Shown here piece by piece: positions 45,103-54,423 of a stretch of 64,000 nucleotides of DNA. The stretch lies in NCBI GenBank assembly GCA_023150935.1, contig JAKLJW010000021.1, forward strand, positions 25,439-89,438, in the 5' to 3' direction. The notes beneath the pieces are model-generated. The model was not told where the DNA came from. It did no database searches and saw nothing but the letters and a program-made list of their open reading frames with translations. The stretch's first letter is position 1. Each line of letters opens with the position of its first letter. Source of the DNA: Candidatus Binatia bacterium. GTDB taxonomy: Bacteria > Desulfobacterota > Binatia > HRBIN30. Made by a program: the position numbers and the translations under genes.

Positions 45103-46074
45103 ATGATCCAGGCCCTTCCGCGTCAAGACGCAACCGACCTCATGAACTCGCGTACGAAGCGCGCGCCGGCGCCGCCACGGCAGCCGCACGACTACTGGCG
45201 GAAACGTATTCGCTCGGCACAGTTCAGGCGCGGCCTGCGGCGCGCGGTCGGCGCGGAACTGCGCGACCTGGCGCCACGCCGCGTCGCCGACCTGGTCGAC
45301 GCCACCGCCGTGCGCCGCGCGCTTCGCCAACTGGAACTCGGGAGAATCGACCGCGAGGTTCTCGGCGACTTCCTGATTGCCATGGAGCGTCACTTCACGC
45401 TTCGTCTGCGGCGCGATCGTCGCTCGCTCTTCGCTGTTCTGGGTCCCGAACTGGCGCCGGATGTCGAAGCCCTACTCGCCGCCGACGGCCACCTGCCGCC
45501 CTTTGCCGACGATCTCGTCGCGGGCATGCTCGATCAGGAACTCGTCAACAAGCTGCTCACCGATCTCGTCTTCACGGCGATCGGGGCATTCAATCGCAGG
45601 GTCAACCCGATCTTCGGCGCGGTGACGACGCACATGCTCGAAGATCAGATCAAGGGCTTCATTCGCCTGTTCATGCCGACGCTGCAGCGCCAGGCGGTTG
45701 CGTTCGCCACCAGCCGAACCAATCAGCGGCTGCTGGTCGAATTCTCCCGCGCCTTTGTACGCCAGTTGTTCGAGCAGCCGGTTGCGGCATACGCCGATCT
45801 GCCGTCGCCGACTCAACGCCGGCGCGCCGAAGCGCTGCTGCGCAAGGCGCTGCGCACAAAAAAGGCCGACGCCGCCCTGCGGCAGGCGGCGCTCGACGCC
45901 TGGGACAACCTGTACCGCAACGTCGCACAGCGGACCGTCGCCGAGTTAATCGACGTGACCCGTTACGCCGAAGCGCTGACCGACCTGGCGGTTACCTCCC
46001 TGCAACGGCTGCTCGACCGCGACGAGTTGGCAAGCTTCCTGGCCGCCGAACTGCACCGCGCCCCACGAACGTAA
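45103..46074 (+). CDS. Hypothetical helical protein
   Basis: This gene encodes about 323 residues. The ATG at 45103 follows G-rich bases, and a TTG lies three codons earlier; another Met (MNSRTKRAPAPP) is possible at 45142. The N-terminus is basic. The rest is helical and rich in Arg, Leu and Ala (RIDREVLGDFLIAMERHF, then MLDQELVNKLLTDLVFTAIG and TLQRQAVAFATSRTNQRLL). No membrane segment or signal is clear. I recognise no family. It stands 110 bases before aroE on the same strand. Confidence 0.65.
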   Translation: MIQALPRQDATDLMNSRTKRAPAPPRQPHDYWRKRIRSAQFRRGLRRAVGAELRDLAPRRVADLVDATAVRRALRQLELGRIDREVLGDFLIAMERHFTLRLRRDRRSLFAVLGPELAPDVEALLAADGHLPPFADDLVAGMLDQELVNKLLTDLVFTAIGAFNRRVNPIFGAVTTHMLEDQIKGFIRLFMPTLQRQAVAFATSRTNQRLLVEFSRAFVRQLFEQPVAAYADLPSPTQRRRAEALLRKALRTKKADAALRQAALDAWDNLYRNVAQRTVAELIDVTRYAEALTDLAVTSLQRLLDRDELASFLAAELHRAPRT

Positions 46075-46183
46075 CCGTGACCGCGACTCGACCTCGCCGC
46101 CACCTGCCCCTTGCCGGCTCTCGACGAGCAACGCGCGTCTCGACTATCCTGCCGATCCAAGACTGCTTCATTCGGAAGCGAGG

Positions 46184-47053
46184 ATGTCAGCGATGCCCCC
46201 GATTACCGCCAGGACCGGCGTTTGCGCCATACTCGGCCACCCGGTCGGCCATTCCCTATCGCCCGAAATTCACAACGCGGCCTTCGCGGCCCTCGACCTG
46301 CCGTTCGTCTATGTCGCGCATGACGTTGCACCCGGCAACGTCGCAACGGCCATCGCCGGCGTAAGGGCGATGGGATACCGCGGCCTGTCGATAACGATTC
46401 CTCACAAGATCGACGCCCTGCACGCGGTCGACGAGGTCGACGAGACCGCGCGCGTCATCGGTTGTATCAACACCGTGGTCAACCGCGACGGCCGTCTGTT
46501 CGGATACAACACCGACGGGCTCGGTGCGCTCGGTGCCCTGCGCGACGCCGGCGCCGACCCCCGCGGCCGGCACGTGCTGGTCCTCGGCTCCGGCGGTGCG
46601 GCACGCGCCGTCGCCGTCACCATCGCACGCGAGGCTCCGCCCGCCGCCCTTGCGATTCTCGGCGTCGAGCCCGATCAACTGCGCCAGCTCGCCGCCGATG
46701 TCCGTGCGCGCGGCCACTGCGGCACCGTCAGCGGGGACGAGCTTACCGACGCGTCTTTGCGCCGCGCCCTGGAGACCGTCTCGATCGTTCTCCACTGCTC
46801 GCCAATCGGCATGCATCCGCACGAAGACGCCAGCGTTGTCCCCGCCGCGCTCTGGCATCCGGGGTTGGTGGCGTTCGACGCCGTCTATAACCCGCGCCGC
46901 ACCAGGCTCCTGAGCGAGGCAGCCGCGGCCGGGTGCGCGACGATCGAAGGGGTCGAGATGTTCCTCGGCCAGGCCTACGTGCAGTTCGAGCTCTGGACCG
47001 GCCGGGCGGCTCCGCGCGAGATCATGCGCCGCATCGTCGAGGCCCGGCTGTGA
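46184..47053 (+). CDS. aroE: Shikimate 5-dehydrogenase
   Basis: This 289-residue protein reduces 3-dehydroshikimate with NADPH. The substrate domain has ILGHPVGHSLSPEIHNAAF and the catalytic Lys in LSITIPHKIDALHAVD. The nucleotide domain has FGYNTDGLGALGAL and VLVLGSGGAARAVAVTIA. FDAVYNPRRTRLLSEAAAAG and GVEMFLGQAYVQFELWTGR close the fold. Length is normal. The stop overlaps the aroK start as GTGA. Confidence 0.95.
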   Translation: MSAMPPITARTGVCAILGHPVGHSLSPEIHNAAFAALDLPFVYVAHDVAPGNVATAIAGVRAMGYRGLSITIPHKIDALHAVDEVDETARVIGCINTVVNRDGRLFGYNTDGLGALGALRDAGADPRGRHVLVLGSGGAARAVAVTIAREAPPAALAILGVEPDQLRQLAADVRARGHCGTVSGDELTDASLRRALETVSIVLHCSPIGMHPHEDASVVPAALWHPGLVAFDAVYNPRRTRLLSEAAAAGCATIEGVEMFLGQAYVQFELWTGRAAPREIMRRIVEARL

Positions 47054-47556
47054 ACGTCGTTCTCGTCGGCTATCGCGGCACCGGAAAGAGTTCCGTCGCC
47101 GCGGTTGTCGCCCGCGAACTGGGGTTGACCGTCGTCAGTCTCGACGCCGAGATCGTCCGCCGGGCCGGCAAGAGCATTCCCGAGATCGTCGCCGAGATCG
47201 GCTGGCCGGGCTTCCGCGACCTCGAAGAAGAGATCGTCCGCACCTGCGCCGCCCGCGACGGTCAGGTCATCGACTGTGGTGGCGGCGTCATCGAACGCGA
47301 AGCGAACTTCGCGCCGCTACGTGCGGCCGGCCCTGTGTTCTGGCTCCGGGCGTCCACCCGGACCATTGTCGAGCGCATCGGCGGCGACACGCAGCGACCG
47401 TCGCTCACCGGCACGAAAAGCTTCACTGACGAAGTGGAAGAGGTCCTCGCGCGCCGTCGGCCCCTGTATGGCCGCATCGCGCATCACGTTGTCGATACCG
47501 ATGGGCGCACGGTGGAGGAAGTGGCGCGGGAGGTGGTTGAGGGCGTGGGGGGCTGA
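47050..47556 (+). CDS. aroK: Shikimate kinase
   Basis: This 168-residue P-loop kinase starts with GTG inside the aroE stop. VVLVGYRGTGKSSVAAVVA is the Walker A region. Shikimate-binding residues lie in VSLDAEIVRRAGKSIPEIV and RDLEEEIVRTC, followed by IDCGGGVI and the lid region RPSLTGTKSF with ARRRPLYGRIA. It makes shikimate-3-phosphate, the step after AroE. Confidence 0.95.
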   Translation: MNVVLVGYRGTGKSSVAAVVARELGLTVVSLDAEIVRRAGKSIPEIVAEIGWPGFRDLEEEIVRTCAARDGQVIDCGGGVIEREANFAPLRAAGPVFWLRASTRTIVERIGGDTQRPSLTGTKSFTDEVEEVLARRRPLYGRIAHHVVDTDGRTVEEVAREVVEGVGG

Positions 47557-47641
47557 GGGCCTGGCTGTCGGGTGCCTGGGGGCGCCGCTGCGGATTCCCG
47601 GGCACGGGGTCGCAGGCTCGCTGCCCCATGCGCCACCGCCC

Positions 47642-50482
47642 TCATGCCCTCATGCCCTCATGCCCTTCCCTCAACAGACTTGCCACGTACCGGTTCGTGT
47701 TCATACGGATACGGCGTGCCTTTTCCGTTGGGTCCTCCTCGATCGCCTTCTCGTCGGCGGCAACCCGGAACAGCGGCTGCCCCTTGCGCACGATGGTCCC
47801 GCTCTCGTGTACGAAGACGTCCAGCACGCGCCCCGAGAAGGTTGCGTAGACCTTGTTGAACATCTTCATGACCTCGATGATGTACAGGGGTTGGCCCTTC
47901 TCGAAGTGATCGCCCGCCTCGACGAACATGGGCATGTGCGGCGCCTCTCGGTTCCAATACGTCCCGCCCATGGCCGCCACGATCTCGTCCGACCTGGTCG
48001 CCGGCGGCGGCACGAGCACCTTCTTCATCGCCTCCTGCAACTCGCGGTCGCGCAGGCGTTCGGGGATCTCGATCTCGAGATCCGGCCGCACACGCAGCTC
48101 GAAGAAGCCGACATGGGCACCGAGCAAGGGCACTATGCCGAGGATTTCCAGGCCGAGCTGGTGTCCCACGTGGGCCGCGCGCACGCGATCCCAGGTGTCG
48201 GCATCGAATCCAAATGCGGGCGCATCGCCGCAAAGCAGGCGGTCCAGCTCCGGCCAGGCGATGTCGTCGCGCGTGTGTTTACGGAGAGCCGCATAGAAAT
48301 CGCGCGCCTTGAGCAGTAGCTCGGCGTCATGGTCCCAAATACGTTCCGTCGCCGGGCCTTCCCGCTCGTCGTAATTGAGCAGCCGGTAGGTGTCCCACAG
48401 CACCGCAACCGGGTTGCGCTTGAAAGTGACGCAGCCGCCGCTGACGTCGAAGTCGTGCATGTGCTGCGAAAGCCACGCCGACAGGTAGTGCGGCTCTTCG
48501 AACAGCCTGCGAATAGGCCGTTCGACCAGGGTTTCCTTTAGATCGTACGCCCGGCCGATGCCGGCGACCGCCTCGCGATCGGCCTTCGCCACCTGACGCC
48601 TCTCCATTTCGCGAAAAGCGTAGTTGAGGTCGACCGACTGCGCTTCTTCCTCGAGCAGCCCGACGAGGGTCAGGTACGGCACCACGAACTGCGTGGTGGG
48701 TTTCGCCCACGGATCGCGGTGCAGGAACCACTTCATGATGCCGAAATGGAACTCGAGGTTGGTGGCGAGATCGTTTCCGCGCATGCGAGTCCTTCGCAGC
48801 ACCTCGGTCAGCCGTGCCCAGCTCTCGACGCGATGCGCTCCGGTGGAAAGCAGGAGCGCGATGTTCGAATCGTACGCGCCCGCCAGCCGATAGCGAATGA
48901 ACATTCCCGTATCGGGGTTCTTGAGCGAGATGCCCTGGTCGTCACGGATCTCGCCATCGACGGGGTCGGACCAATGGATCATTAACCCGCCCGCGGCCGG
49001 CTGCAGCGCCCGGTCAGTGGCATTGAGACGCACCTCGATGGCGGCGCCGTCGCGCGGCACCCGCGCCGGCTGGGGCAATGCTGTCTTGTGCTTCGCCACC
49101 AGGGCCATGGCTTCGACCAGAGAATGGATGTCGAAGAAGTCGGTCGGGTCTCCGGGGTTCGCGAAGCGCAACGCATAGCAGAGCTCCGATACCCGGTGCT
49201 CGACCTGGATGCGCGTGTTCACCTCCATGAAATAGTGCCGGTTGCCCTCGACGATGCACTCGAAGGTGGAGGCGCTGTCGAGTTTGACGGCGCGACCGAA
49301 CCGTTCCGCCTCGGCCTCCATGCGCGACAGGACCGCGAGATCGGCTTCGAGAACCGCCGTTGCGGTCTCGTCACCCTCGGCGCGGGCCCGGTCCGCCGTG
49401 GCGCGCAGTCCCTCCTGCGTGATCGACACCTCGACGAGCTTCTGCTCGTGCATCTGCAGCGAGCAGTCGCGACCGCCGAGCGTAACGCACCACTCGCCGT
49501 TGCCCAGCATCTGGATCTCGTTGTGGCGCGTCGCCTCGACGTTCAGCTCGATGAGCATGTTCTTGTTGTCGCCGGCGCCGGTGGCTTTCACCTCGCCGAG
49601 AACCTCACGCACGAGCGAAGGCACGACCTCCGCCGCGGAGAAAATGCGCTGGCCCTTGCCCCCGCCCCCACCGATGGCCTTGAGCCGAAAGCGCCGGCCG
49701 GGATTCTCCCGCAGCAGGCGCTCCGCCTCGATGCGAATCGTCTCGGCCAGCTCTTCAATGCTGAACAGATCGACGTGGGCGCGGTACGACGCTTCCAGAA
49801 CTGCCTCGGCAACCGCGTGCAGTTCGCTGGCCTCGTCCGCAAGCAGCGGAACCTCGAGGTTGTGTCGTCGGGCAGCTTTCCGCAGCGTGGCCCGGTCGGG
49901 GCACTTGCGTAGGAGCGTCCGCACGGTCGCATCGTTGATACCCGGCGTCACCGACACCTGGTTCAAGATGGCGGTACGCTTAGCCTCGTCCTTGGCTCCA
50001 GCTGCCGCTTGCGTGTAGGCGCACGGACCGATGAAGCGCAGGCCTGCCGTCTCGATGGAACCGACGAAGTGGGCGTCCTCCGCCATGAAACCGTAACCTG
50101 CGAAGACGTAGCCGTACCCGTGCTGCTTGCAGATGCCGATTATCTGCTGGATCCGCTCCTCGCGCTCCTCCTTCGTAGTCCCGGTGTAGTCGGGCACGGG
50201 GTGAACGTGCCGCGGGTCCATGATCCGCAGCTCCGGCGACAGGGCACGCGGGAAGACGATGCTGTCACGCTCCGACAACAGAATCCCGATGTCCGTCATA
50301 CCCATCTCGCGGAACACCTCGATGGCTTCCTTGCGGATTGGGCCGCGGCAGACGACGAGCACGCGCATGTCGTCGCAGGCAAACGAGCGCACCCACGGGG
50401 ACGGGCTGTTCGCAAGCCGCCGGTCGCGGTGCACCAGCGGGTTACTGGTATATCGGTCCACGGGTTTCGCTCCCACGGTCAT
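47642..50482 (-). CDS. Acyl-CoA carboxylase biotin carboxylase-BCCP subunit (large, atypical)
   Basis: This gene encodes 946 residues; the ATG at 50482 overlaps the carboxyltransferase stop as TGATG. The biotin-carboxylase N-domain begins VLVVCRGPIRKEAIEVFRE. The ATP-grasp glycine loop FRLKAIGGGGGKGQRIFSA appears only after an insertion of about 70 residues (VRTLLRKCPDRATLRKAARR onward) not usual here. FECIVEGNRHYFMEVNTRIQ gives catalytic residues. A long middle region precedes the biotinyl domain with IIEVMKMFNKVY (Lys near 873), then a 70-residue tail. It carboxylates biotin for the partner carboxyltransferase. Near its stop the DNA holds three copies of an 8-base repeat (GCCCTCAT). Confidence 0.88.
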   Translation of the reverse strand: MTVGAKPVDRYTSNPLVHRDRRLANSPSPWVRSFACDDMRVLVVCRGPIRKEAIEVFREMGMTDIGILLSERDSIVFPRALSPELRIMDPRHVHPVPDYTGTTKEEREERIQQIIGICKQHGYGYVFAGYGFMAEDAHFVGSIETAGLRFIGPCAYTQAAAGAKDEAKRTAILNQVSVTPGINDATVRTLLRKCPDRATLRKAARRHNLEVPLLADEASELHAVAEAVLEASYRAHVDLFSIEELAETIRIEAERLLRENPGRRFRLKAIGGGGGKGQRIFSAAEVVPSLVREVLGEVKATGAGDNKNMLIELNVEATRHNEIQMLGNGEWCVTLGGRDCSLQMHEQKLVEVSITQEGLRATADRARAEGDETATAVLEADLAVLSRMEAEAERFGRAVKLDSASTFECIVEGNRHYFMEVNTRIQVEHRVSELCYALRFANPGDPTDFFDIHSLVEAMALVAKHKTALPQPARVPRDGAAIEVRLNATDRALQPAAGGLMIHWSDPVDGEIRDDQGISLKNPDTGMFIRYRLAGAYDSNIALLLSTGAHRVESWARLTEVLRRTRMRGNDLATNLEFHFGIMKWFLHRDPWAKPTTQFVVPYLTLVGLLEEEAQSVDLNYAFREMERRQVAKADREAVAGIGRAYDLKETLVERPIRRLFEEPHYLSAWLSQHMHDFDVSGGCVTFKRNPVAVLWDTYRLLNYDEREGPATERIWDHDAELLLKARDFYAALRKHTRDDIAWPELDRLLCGDAPAFGFDADTWDRVRAAHVGHQLGLEILGIVPLLGAHVGFFELRVRPDLEIEIPERLRDRELQEAMKKVLVPPPATRSDEIVAAMGGTYWNREAPHMPMFVEAGDHFEKGQPLYIIEVMKMFNKVYATFSGRVLDVFVHESGTIVRKGQPLFRVAADEKAIEEDPTEKARRIRMNTNRYVASLLREGHEGMRA

Positions 50483-52197
50483 CAATGGAACTCCCGCTGC
50501 GGACCGCCCATCGGTCCCGGCACGTAGGCGCGCAGCAGCGCCCCGAGATTGCGGCCCAGCACGGCGCGCAAGTCCTCGGGCATGACGATCTCGGAGATCG
50601 ACCCCAGCGACAGCGCCTCGCGCGGGTTCATCAGCTCACGCTCGTAGCGGGCACTGACCTCCGCCTCCTGTGCGCGCAACCACTCCTGAGCCGCCCTGGC
50701 GGCCTCCTGTTTGGCCTCCTCGGGCGGCGTGCCGCTCTTCGCACGCGCCTCGATCTCCTCGCGCTCCATGGTCGCGGCACGGCTGCGCAGGGCACGCAAA
50801 TCGTCCTTGTACACATACTCCTTGCCGGCAGGACCCATGACGGCGACGCGGGTCGTGGGCAGAGCGAGAACGATATCCGCGCCCGTCGCGTAGCAGTTGA
50901 ATGCCGCGTAAGCCCCGCCGAAAGCATTGCGCAGGATGAGAAGGATGCGCGGCGTGCGGATGTCGATAATGGCGTCGAGCATGGCCCGTCCGGCCTGGAC
51001 TATGCCGCGGCTTTCCTGTTCTTTGCCGGGGAGGAAGCCGGTGGTGTCCTCGATGAAGATCACGGGGATGTTGTACAGGGAGCAGAAGCGGACGAAACGA
51101 GCGATCTTGAAGGCGGCGTCGCAGTCGATCTGTCCGCTGGCGACGGCACTGTTGTTGGCGACGAAACCGACGACGTTACCGCCGAGCCGCCCGAAGGCGG
51201 TGATGGCATTACGCGCGCGATCGGGCTGCAGCTCCATGTAATCGCCGTGGTCGCACACGCGCTCGATCACCACGGTAACGTCGATGGGCGTATTGAACCC
51301 GGTCGGCGAGTTGAAGGCCTTGCGCAGCAAGGTGTCGATCTCGGTGGTGCGCCGTCCGATCGGGTCGCTGGTCGCCTGGAACGGGGCCATGACCCGATTC
51401 GAGCTCGGCAGGTAAGCGAGCAGCCGCCGTGCGGTCCGCAGGGCCGCCAGCTCGTCCTGCACGCAAACGTCCGTCACGCCGCTGGCTCCGTGCACGCCAG
51501 GACCGCCGAGTTCGTCGGGAGTAACGTCCTCGCCGAGAACGCTCTTGACCACTCCCGGTCCCGTGAGGCCGAAGAAAGTCTCCTCGGGCTGGATCATGAA
51601 ACTGCCCTGGCGCGGCAAGTAGGCACCGCCTCCGGCGTTGAAGCCGAACATGCACATGATGCTCGGCACGACGCCGCTGACCTTGCGTAACGCGGTGAAC
51701 GCTTCGGCATAGCCGTCGAGGCCGCCGATACCCGCTGGGACAAAGGCCCCGGCGCTATCGTTCATGCCGATCAGCGGCATACCGCGTTCTCCGGCGAGAT
51801 AGATCAGGTTGGCCAACTTGCGACCGTTGGTGGCATCCATCGAGCCGGCGCGCACGCAGAAATCGTGGCCATAGACGGCGACGTCGCGGCCATCGATCTT
51901 CGTGACCAGCGTTGCGATCGACGCACCGTCCAGACTCTTCCCCCAGTTCTGCCACAGCACGGTGGCGTTGGCGTCCCGGTCCTGCAGCGCGTCGATGCGC
52001 TCCCAGACCGTCATCCGGCCCTTGACGTGCTGGCGCAGGATCTGCATCGTCCCGGCGGCGGTAAACGGCCGGCCGCGCAACTCCTGACCATCGCGAATCG
52101 CCTGATCGTAAGGCGGCAACGGTCGCTCCACACCGCGCGCTGGCGCCTCGGCAAGCGGATTGTCCAGGGTCGGGATCACGGCCCGGCGTTTAGTCAT
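50482..52197 (-). CDS. Acyl-CoA carboxylase carboxyltransferase subunit
   Basis: This gene encodes 571 residues in two crotonase-fold halves. The ATG at 52197 is 9 bases after AGGAAGG; a GTG lies two codons earlier. [17 protein letters not shown] opens the N-terminal half, and [20 protein letters not shown] and [20 protein letters not shown] contribute the CoA pocket. The C-terminal half has [20 protein letters not shown] and [21 protein letters not shown], with [19 protein letters not shown]. The substrate (acetyl-, propionyl- or longer acyl-CoA) cannot be decided from these motifs by eye. It forms a complex with the biotin subunit encoded downstream. Confidence 0.92.
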   Translation of the reverse strand: MTKRRAVIPTLDNPLAEAPARGVERPLPPYDQAIRDGQELRGRPFTAAGTMQILRQHVKGRMTVWERIDALQDRDANATVLWQNWGKSLDGASIATLVTKIDGRDVAVYGHDFCVRAGSMDATNGRKLANLIYLAGERGMPLIGMNDSAGAFVPAGIGGLDGYAEAFTALRKVSGVVPSIMCMFGFNAGGGAYLPRQGSFMIQPEETFFGLTGPGVVKSVLGEDVTPDELGGPGVHGASGVTDVCVQDELAALRTARRLLAYLPSSNRVMAPFQATSDPIGRRTTEIDTLLRKAFNSPTGFNTPIDVTVVIERVCDHGDYMELQPDRARNAITAFGRLGGNVVGFVANNSAVASGQIDCDAAFKIARFVRFCSLYNIPVIFIEDTTGFLPGKEQESRGIVQAGRAMLDAIIDIRTPRILLILRNAFGGAYAAFNCYATGADIVLALPTTRVAVMGPAGKEYVYKDDLRALRSRAATMEREEIEARAKSGTPPEEAKQEAARAAQEWLRAQEAEVSARYERELMNPREALSLGSISEIVMPEDLRAVLGRNLGALLRAYVPGPMGGPQREFH

Positions 52198-52481
52198 CGT
52201 CACTGACCTTCCTCAAATCGGTGCGCGGGATGCCGTCCCGGGTGCACACCACAGTGGCACACCGCTCGGCGCATTGGACCCGATGCCGCTGCCGGCGCGT
52301 GCCGGGGCCTTTGTGTACCCTGTTCGGTGTGCCCTGCCAAGTAGGTGGGGAGGCAAATGAACCCGCGGCGGTGGTGGCTTTACGGCGAGGGTGTCGGCCG
52401 TCTGCGCTCGCGACTTCCCACCGACAATCCTCGGCCAGGAACCTCGAGCGGGCAACTCGGGACCGGGGACTGCGGATCACA
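52198..52481. other. Intergenic region upstream of the carboxylase operon
   Basis: About 280 bases hold no supported gene. Short frames here are Arg/Pro-rich and lack ribosome-binding sites. The region should contain the carboxylase promoter on the minus strand, but I see no convincing -35/-10 pair. Confidence 0.45.
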
Positions 52482-52705
52482 GCGCGGGCTACCGCCCGCA
52501 ACCCAAAGCGAGCAATCAGCCCGTTCGCCCCGAGTAGGAGCCCTTCCCCTGGGCTCCGTATCGAGGGGCGCACCCCTGCCGAGCCTGTCCCTCGATACGC
52601 CGCCTGAGAAGACGGCTGCTACTCGGGACGAACGGCGGGCCCAGCCGTTCCCTGGCCTGAAGATCTCTTCGCGCCGTGCGCGCAAACACGGAATTCGTAA
52701 ATCAG
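52482..52705. repeat. Dispersed non-coding element, copy 2
   Basis: The left end (GCGCGGGCTACCGCCCGC plus AACCCA) and right end (CGCAAACACGGAATTCGTAA then ATCAG) match copy 1 at 36144-36280. The middle carries the large imperfect hairpin listed separately. Its right edge includes the stop codon of the CoA-disulfide reductase gene. Confidence 0.7.
52520..52640. repeat. Large imperfect hairpin (REP-like) inside repeat copy 2
   Basis: Arms of about 50 bases pair imperfectly. The left contains CCCGAGTAGGAGCC and GTATCGAGGGGC; the right contains GTCCCTCGATAC, GGCTGCTACTCGGGA and CGAACGGCGGG. The centre is near 52580. It resembles the repetitive extragenic hairpins common in GC-rich genomes. Confidence 0.65.
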
Positions 52706-54393
52706 TTCTCCGACTCTACCGCCGGCGCTGCGATCACCCCCGCGGCCTTCAGGGCCTGGTAGGTCGTGTACCCACCGGACAGGTTCGACGCCCGGTACCC
52801 GTGCTGGAGGAGGAACCGGGCCGCGTAGTAGGCTCGTTGTCCCACCTCGCAGAACAGGGCGATGGGCCGATCCTTCGGCAACTGCCCGTAGTGCTGCCGT
52901 AGTTGCGACAGCGGTAAGTTGATGGCTCCCGGGATATGCCCGGCGGCGTGCTCGTCGGCCTCGCGCACGTCCACGAGCAGTTCCCCGTCTTTTCCCAGAC
53001 CCTCCCATTGCGCCAGCGGCATGTCGCCGTCCAGATAGTTCGCCGCCACCATGCCGGCCAGGTTCACGGGATCCTTGGCGCCGCCGAACTGGGGCGCGTA
53101 ACACAGTTCGGCTTCCGCCAGGTCGTAAACGGTGGCGCCCTTCTGGATCGCCATGGCGATCACGTCGATGCGCTTTTCCACACCTTCGAGTCCGACCGCC
53201 TGCGCGCCCAGTATGCGCCCGTCGGGCACGTCGAAGAGGAGCTTCAGACGAATCGGCCGGGCTCCCGGATAATAGCCGGCATGATGGCCCGGATGCAGGT
53301 AGACCTTCTGGAAATCGCCGACACCGCAGCGACGCAACCCTTTCTCCGAGGCTCCGGTACAGGCGACCGTGAGGCCGAACACGCCGACCACGGCGGTAGC
53401 CTGCACCCCGCGGAACAATCGCTGGCGGCCGGCGATCGACTCCGCGGCGATCCGCCCCTGCCGATTCGCCGGGCCCGCTAATGGCACGATCGTCTCCTGT
53501 CCGGTCAGCACGTCGCGTACCTCCACGGCATCGCCAACGGCCCAGATGTTCCGGTCCGCCGTGCGCATCGTATCGTCGACCATGATGCCGCCACGCGCCC
53601 CCAGAGCGAGTCCGCATTGCCGCGCCAGCTCGACTTCCGGCCGCACGCCGATGGATAGTATGACCAGATCGGTCCGCAGCCGCGCACCTGACTCTGTCAG
53701 CACCGCCAGTGCGCCATGTTCGTCCTCGAAGCCGGCCACGCCATCTCCGAGGTGCAGCGTCACGCCGCGCTCCCGGAGATGCCGCTGTACCCAGTAAGCC
53801 ATTTCCGCGTCGATCGGTGGCATTACCTGCGGCAGCTTCTCGAGGATCGTTACCTCCAAACCCCGATGCGCGATGTTCTCCGCCATCTCGAGCCCGATGA
53901 ACCCGCCGCCGACGACAACGGCGCGCCGCGGTGCGCGCTCCTCTATCCAGGTGCGGATGCGGACGCTGTCAGGGATCGTGCGCACGGCGAAGACCCCGGG
54001 CAGGTCGATGCCGGGCAGCGGCGGGCGAATCGGCGCCGCGCCCGGCGACAGGACCAGTGCGTCGTAGGGTTCGTCGCGTTCGGCCGGCGCGCCGCTCGCG
54101 TCGAGATCGCGGACTCGGATCGTGCGTCGTGCGCGGTCGATGGCCGTCACCTCGTGCCGCGTGCACACGCCGATGTTGAACCGTTCGCGGAAGAGCTCCC
54201 GTGAGGCGACCAGCAGCTTGCGCTGGTCGGCAATCACGTTACCGACGAAGTACGGCAGGCCGCAGTTGGCAAACGACACGTACGGGCCGCGGTCGAAGAT
54301 CACGATCTCCGCACTCTCGTCGAGTCGCCGCAACCGCGCCGCACATGACGCCCCGCCGGCGACGCCACCGACGATCAAGACACGTCTTCCCAT
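52702..54393 (-). CDS. CoA-disulfide reductase/FAD-NADH oxidoreductase fused to rhodanese
   Basis: This gene encodes 563 residues. The FAD domain starts VLIVGGVAGGASCAARLRRL. Cys44 in SFANCGLPYFVG is the single redox cysteine of the CoADR/Npsr-type enzymes. The NADH domain has AVVVGGGFIGLEMAENIA. The dimer domain has FQKVYLHPGHHAGYYPGA. A rhodanese domain (about 465-555) ends the protein with catalytic Cys515 in ALFCEVGQRAYYAARFLL. CoADR-rhodanese fusions handle CoA per- or polysulfides in sulfur metabolism. The stop lies in the dispersed repeat's edge. Confidence 0.9.
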   Translation of the reverse strand: MGRRVLIVGGVAGGASCAARLRRLDESAEIVIFDRGPYVSFANCGLPYFVGNVIADQRKLLVASRELFRERFNIGVCTRHEVTAIDRARRTIRVRDLDASGAPAERDEPYDALVLSPGAAPIRPPLPGIDLPGVFAVRTIPDSVRIRTWIEERAPRRAVVVGGGFIGLEMAENIAHRGLEVTILEKLPQVMPPIDAEMAYWVQRHLRERGVTLHLGDGVAGFEDEHGALAVLTESGARLRTDLVILSIGVRPEVELARQCGLALGARGGIMVDDTMRTADRNIWAVGDAVEVRDVLTGQETIVPLAGPANRQGRIAAESIAGRQRLFRGVQATAVVGVFGLTVACTGASEKGLRRCGVGDFQKVYLHPGHHAGYYPGARPIRLKLLFDVPDGRILGAQAVGLEGVEKRIDVIAMAIQKGATVYDLAEAELCYAPQFGGAKDPVNLAGMVAANYLDGDMPLAQWEGLGKDGELLVDVREADEHAAGHIPGAINLPLSQLRQHYGQLPKDRPIALFCEVGQRAYYAARFLLQHGYRASNLSGGYTTYQALKAAGVIAAPAVESEN

Positions 54394-54423
54394 TTTCCCT
54401 CCCGCAACCTCGCTCCGGGCGGA

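Noticed and set aside
52338..52520. Short plus-strand frames upstream of the repeat copy 2
   Set aside because: Arg/Pro-rich, overlap the repeat, and lack start signals.
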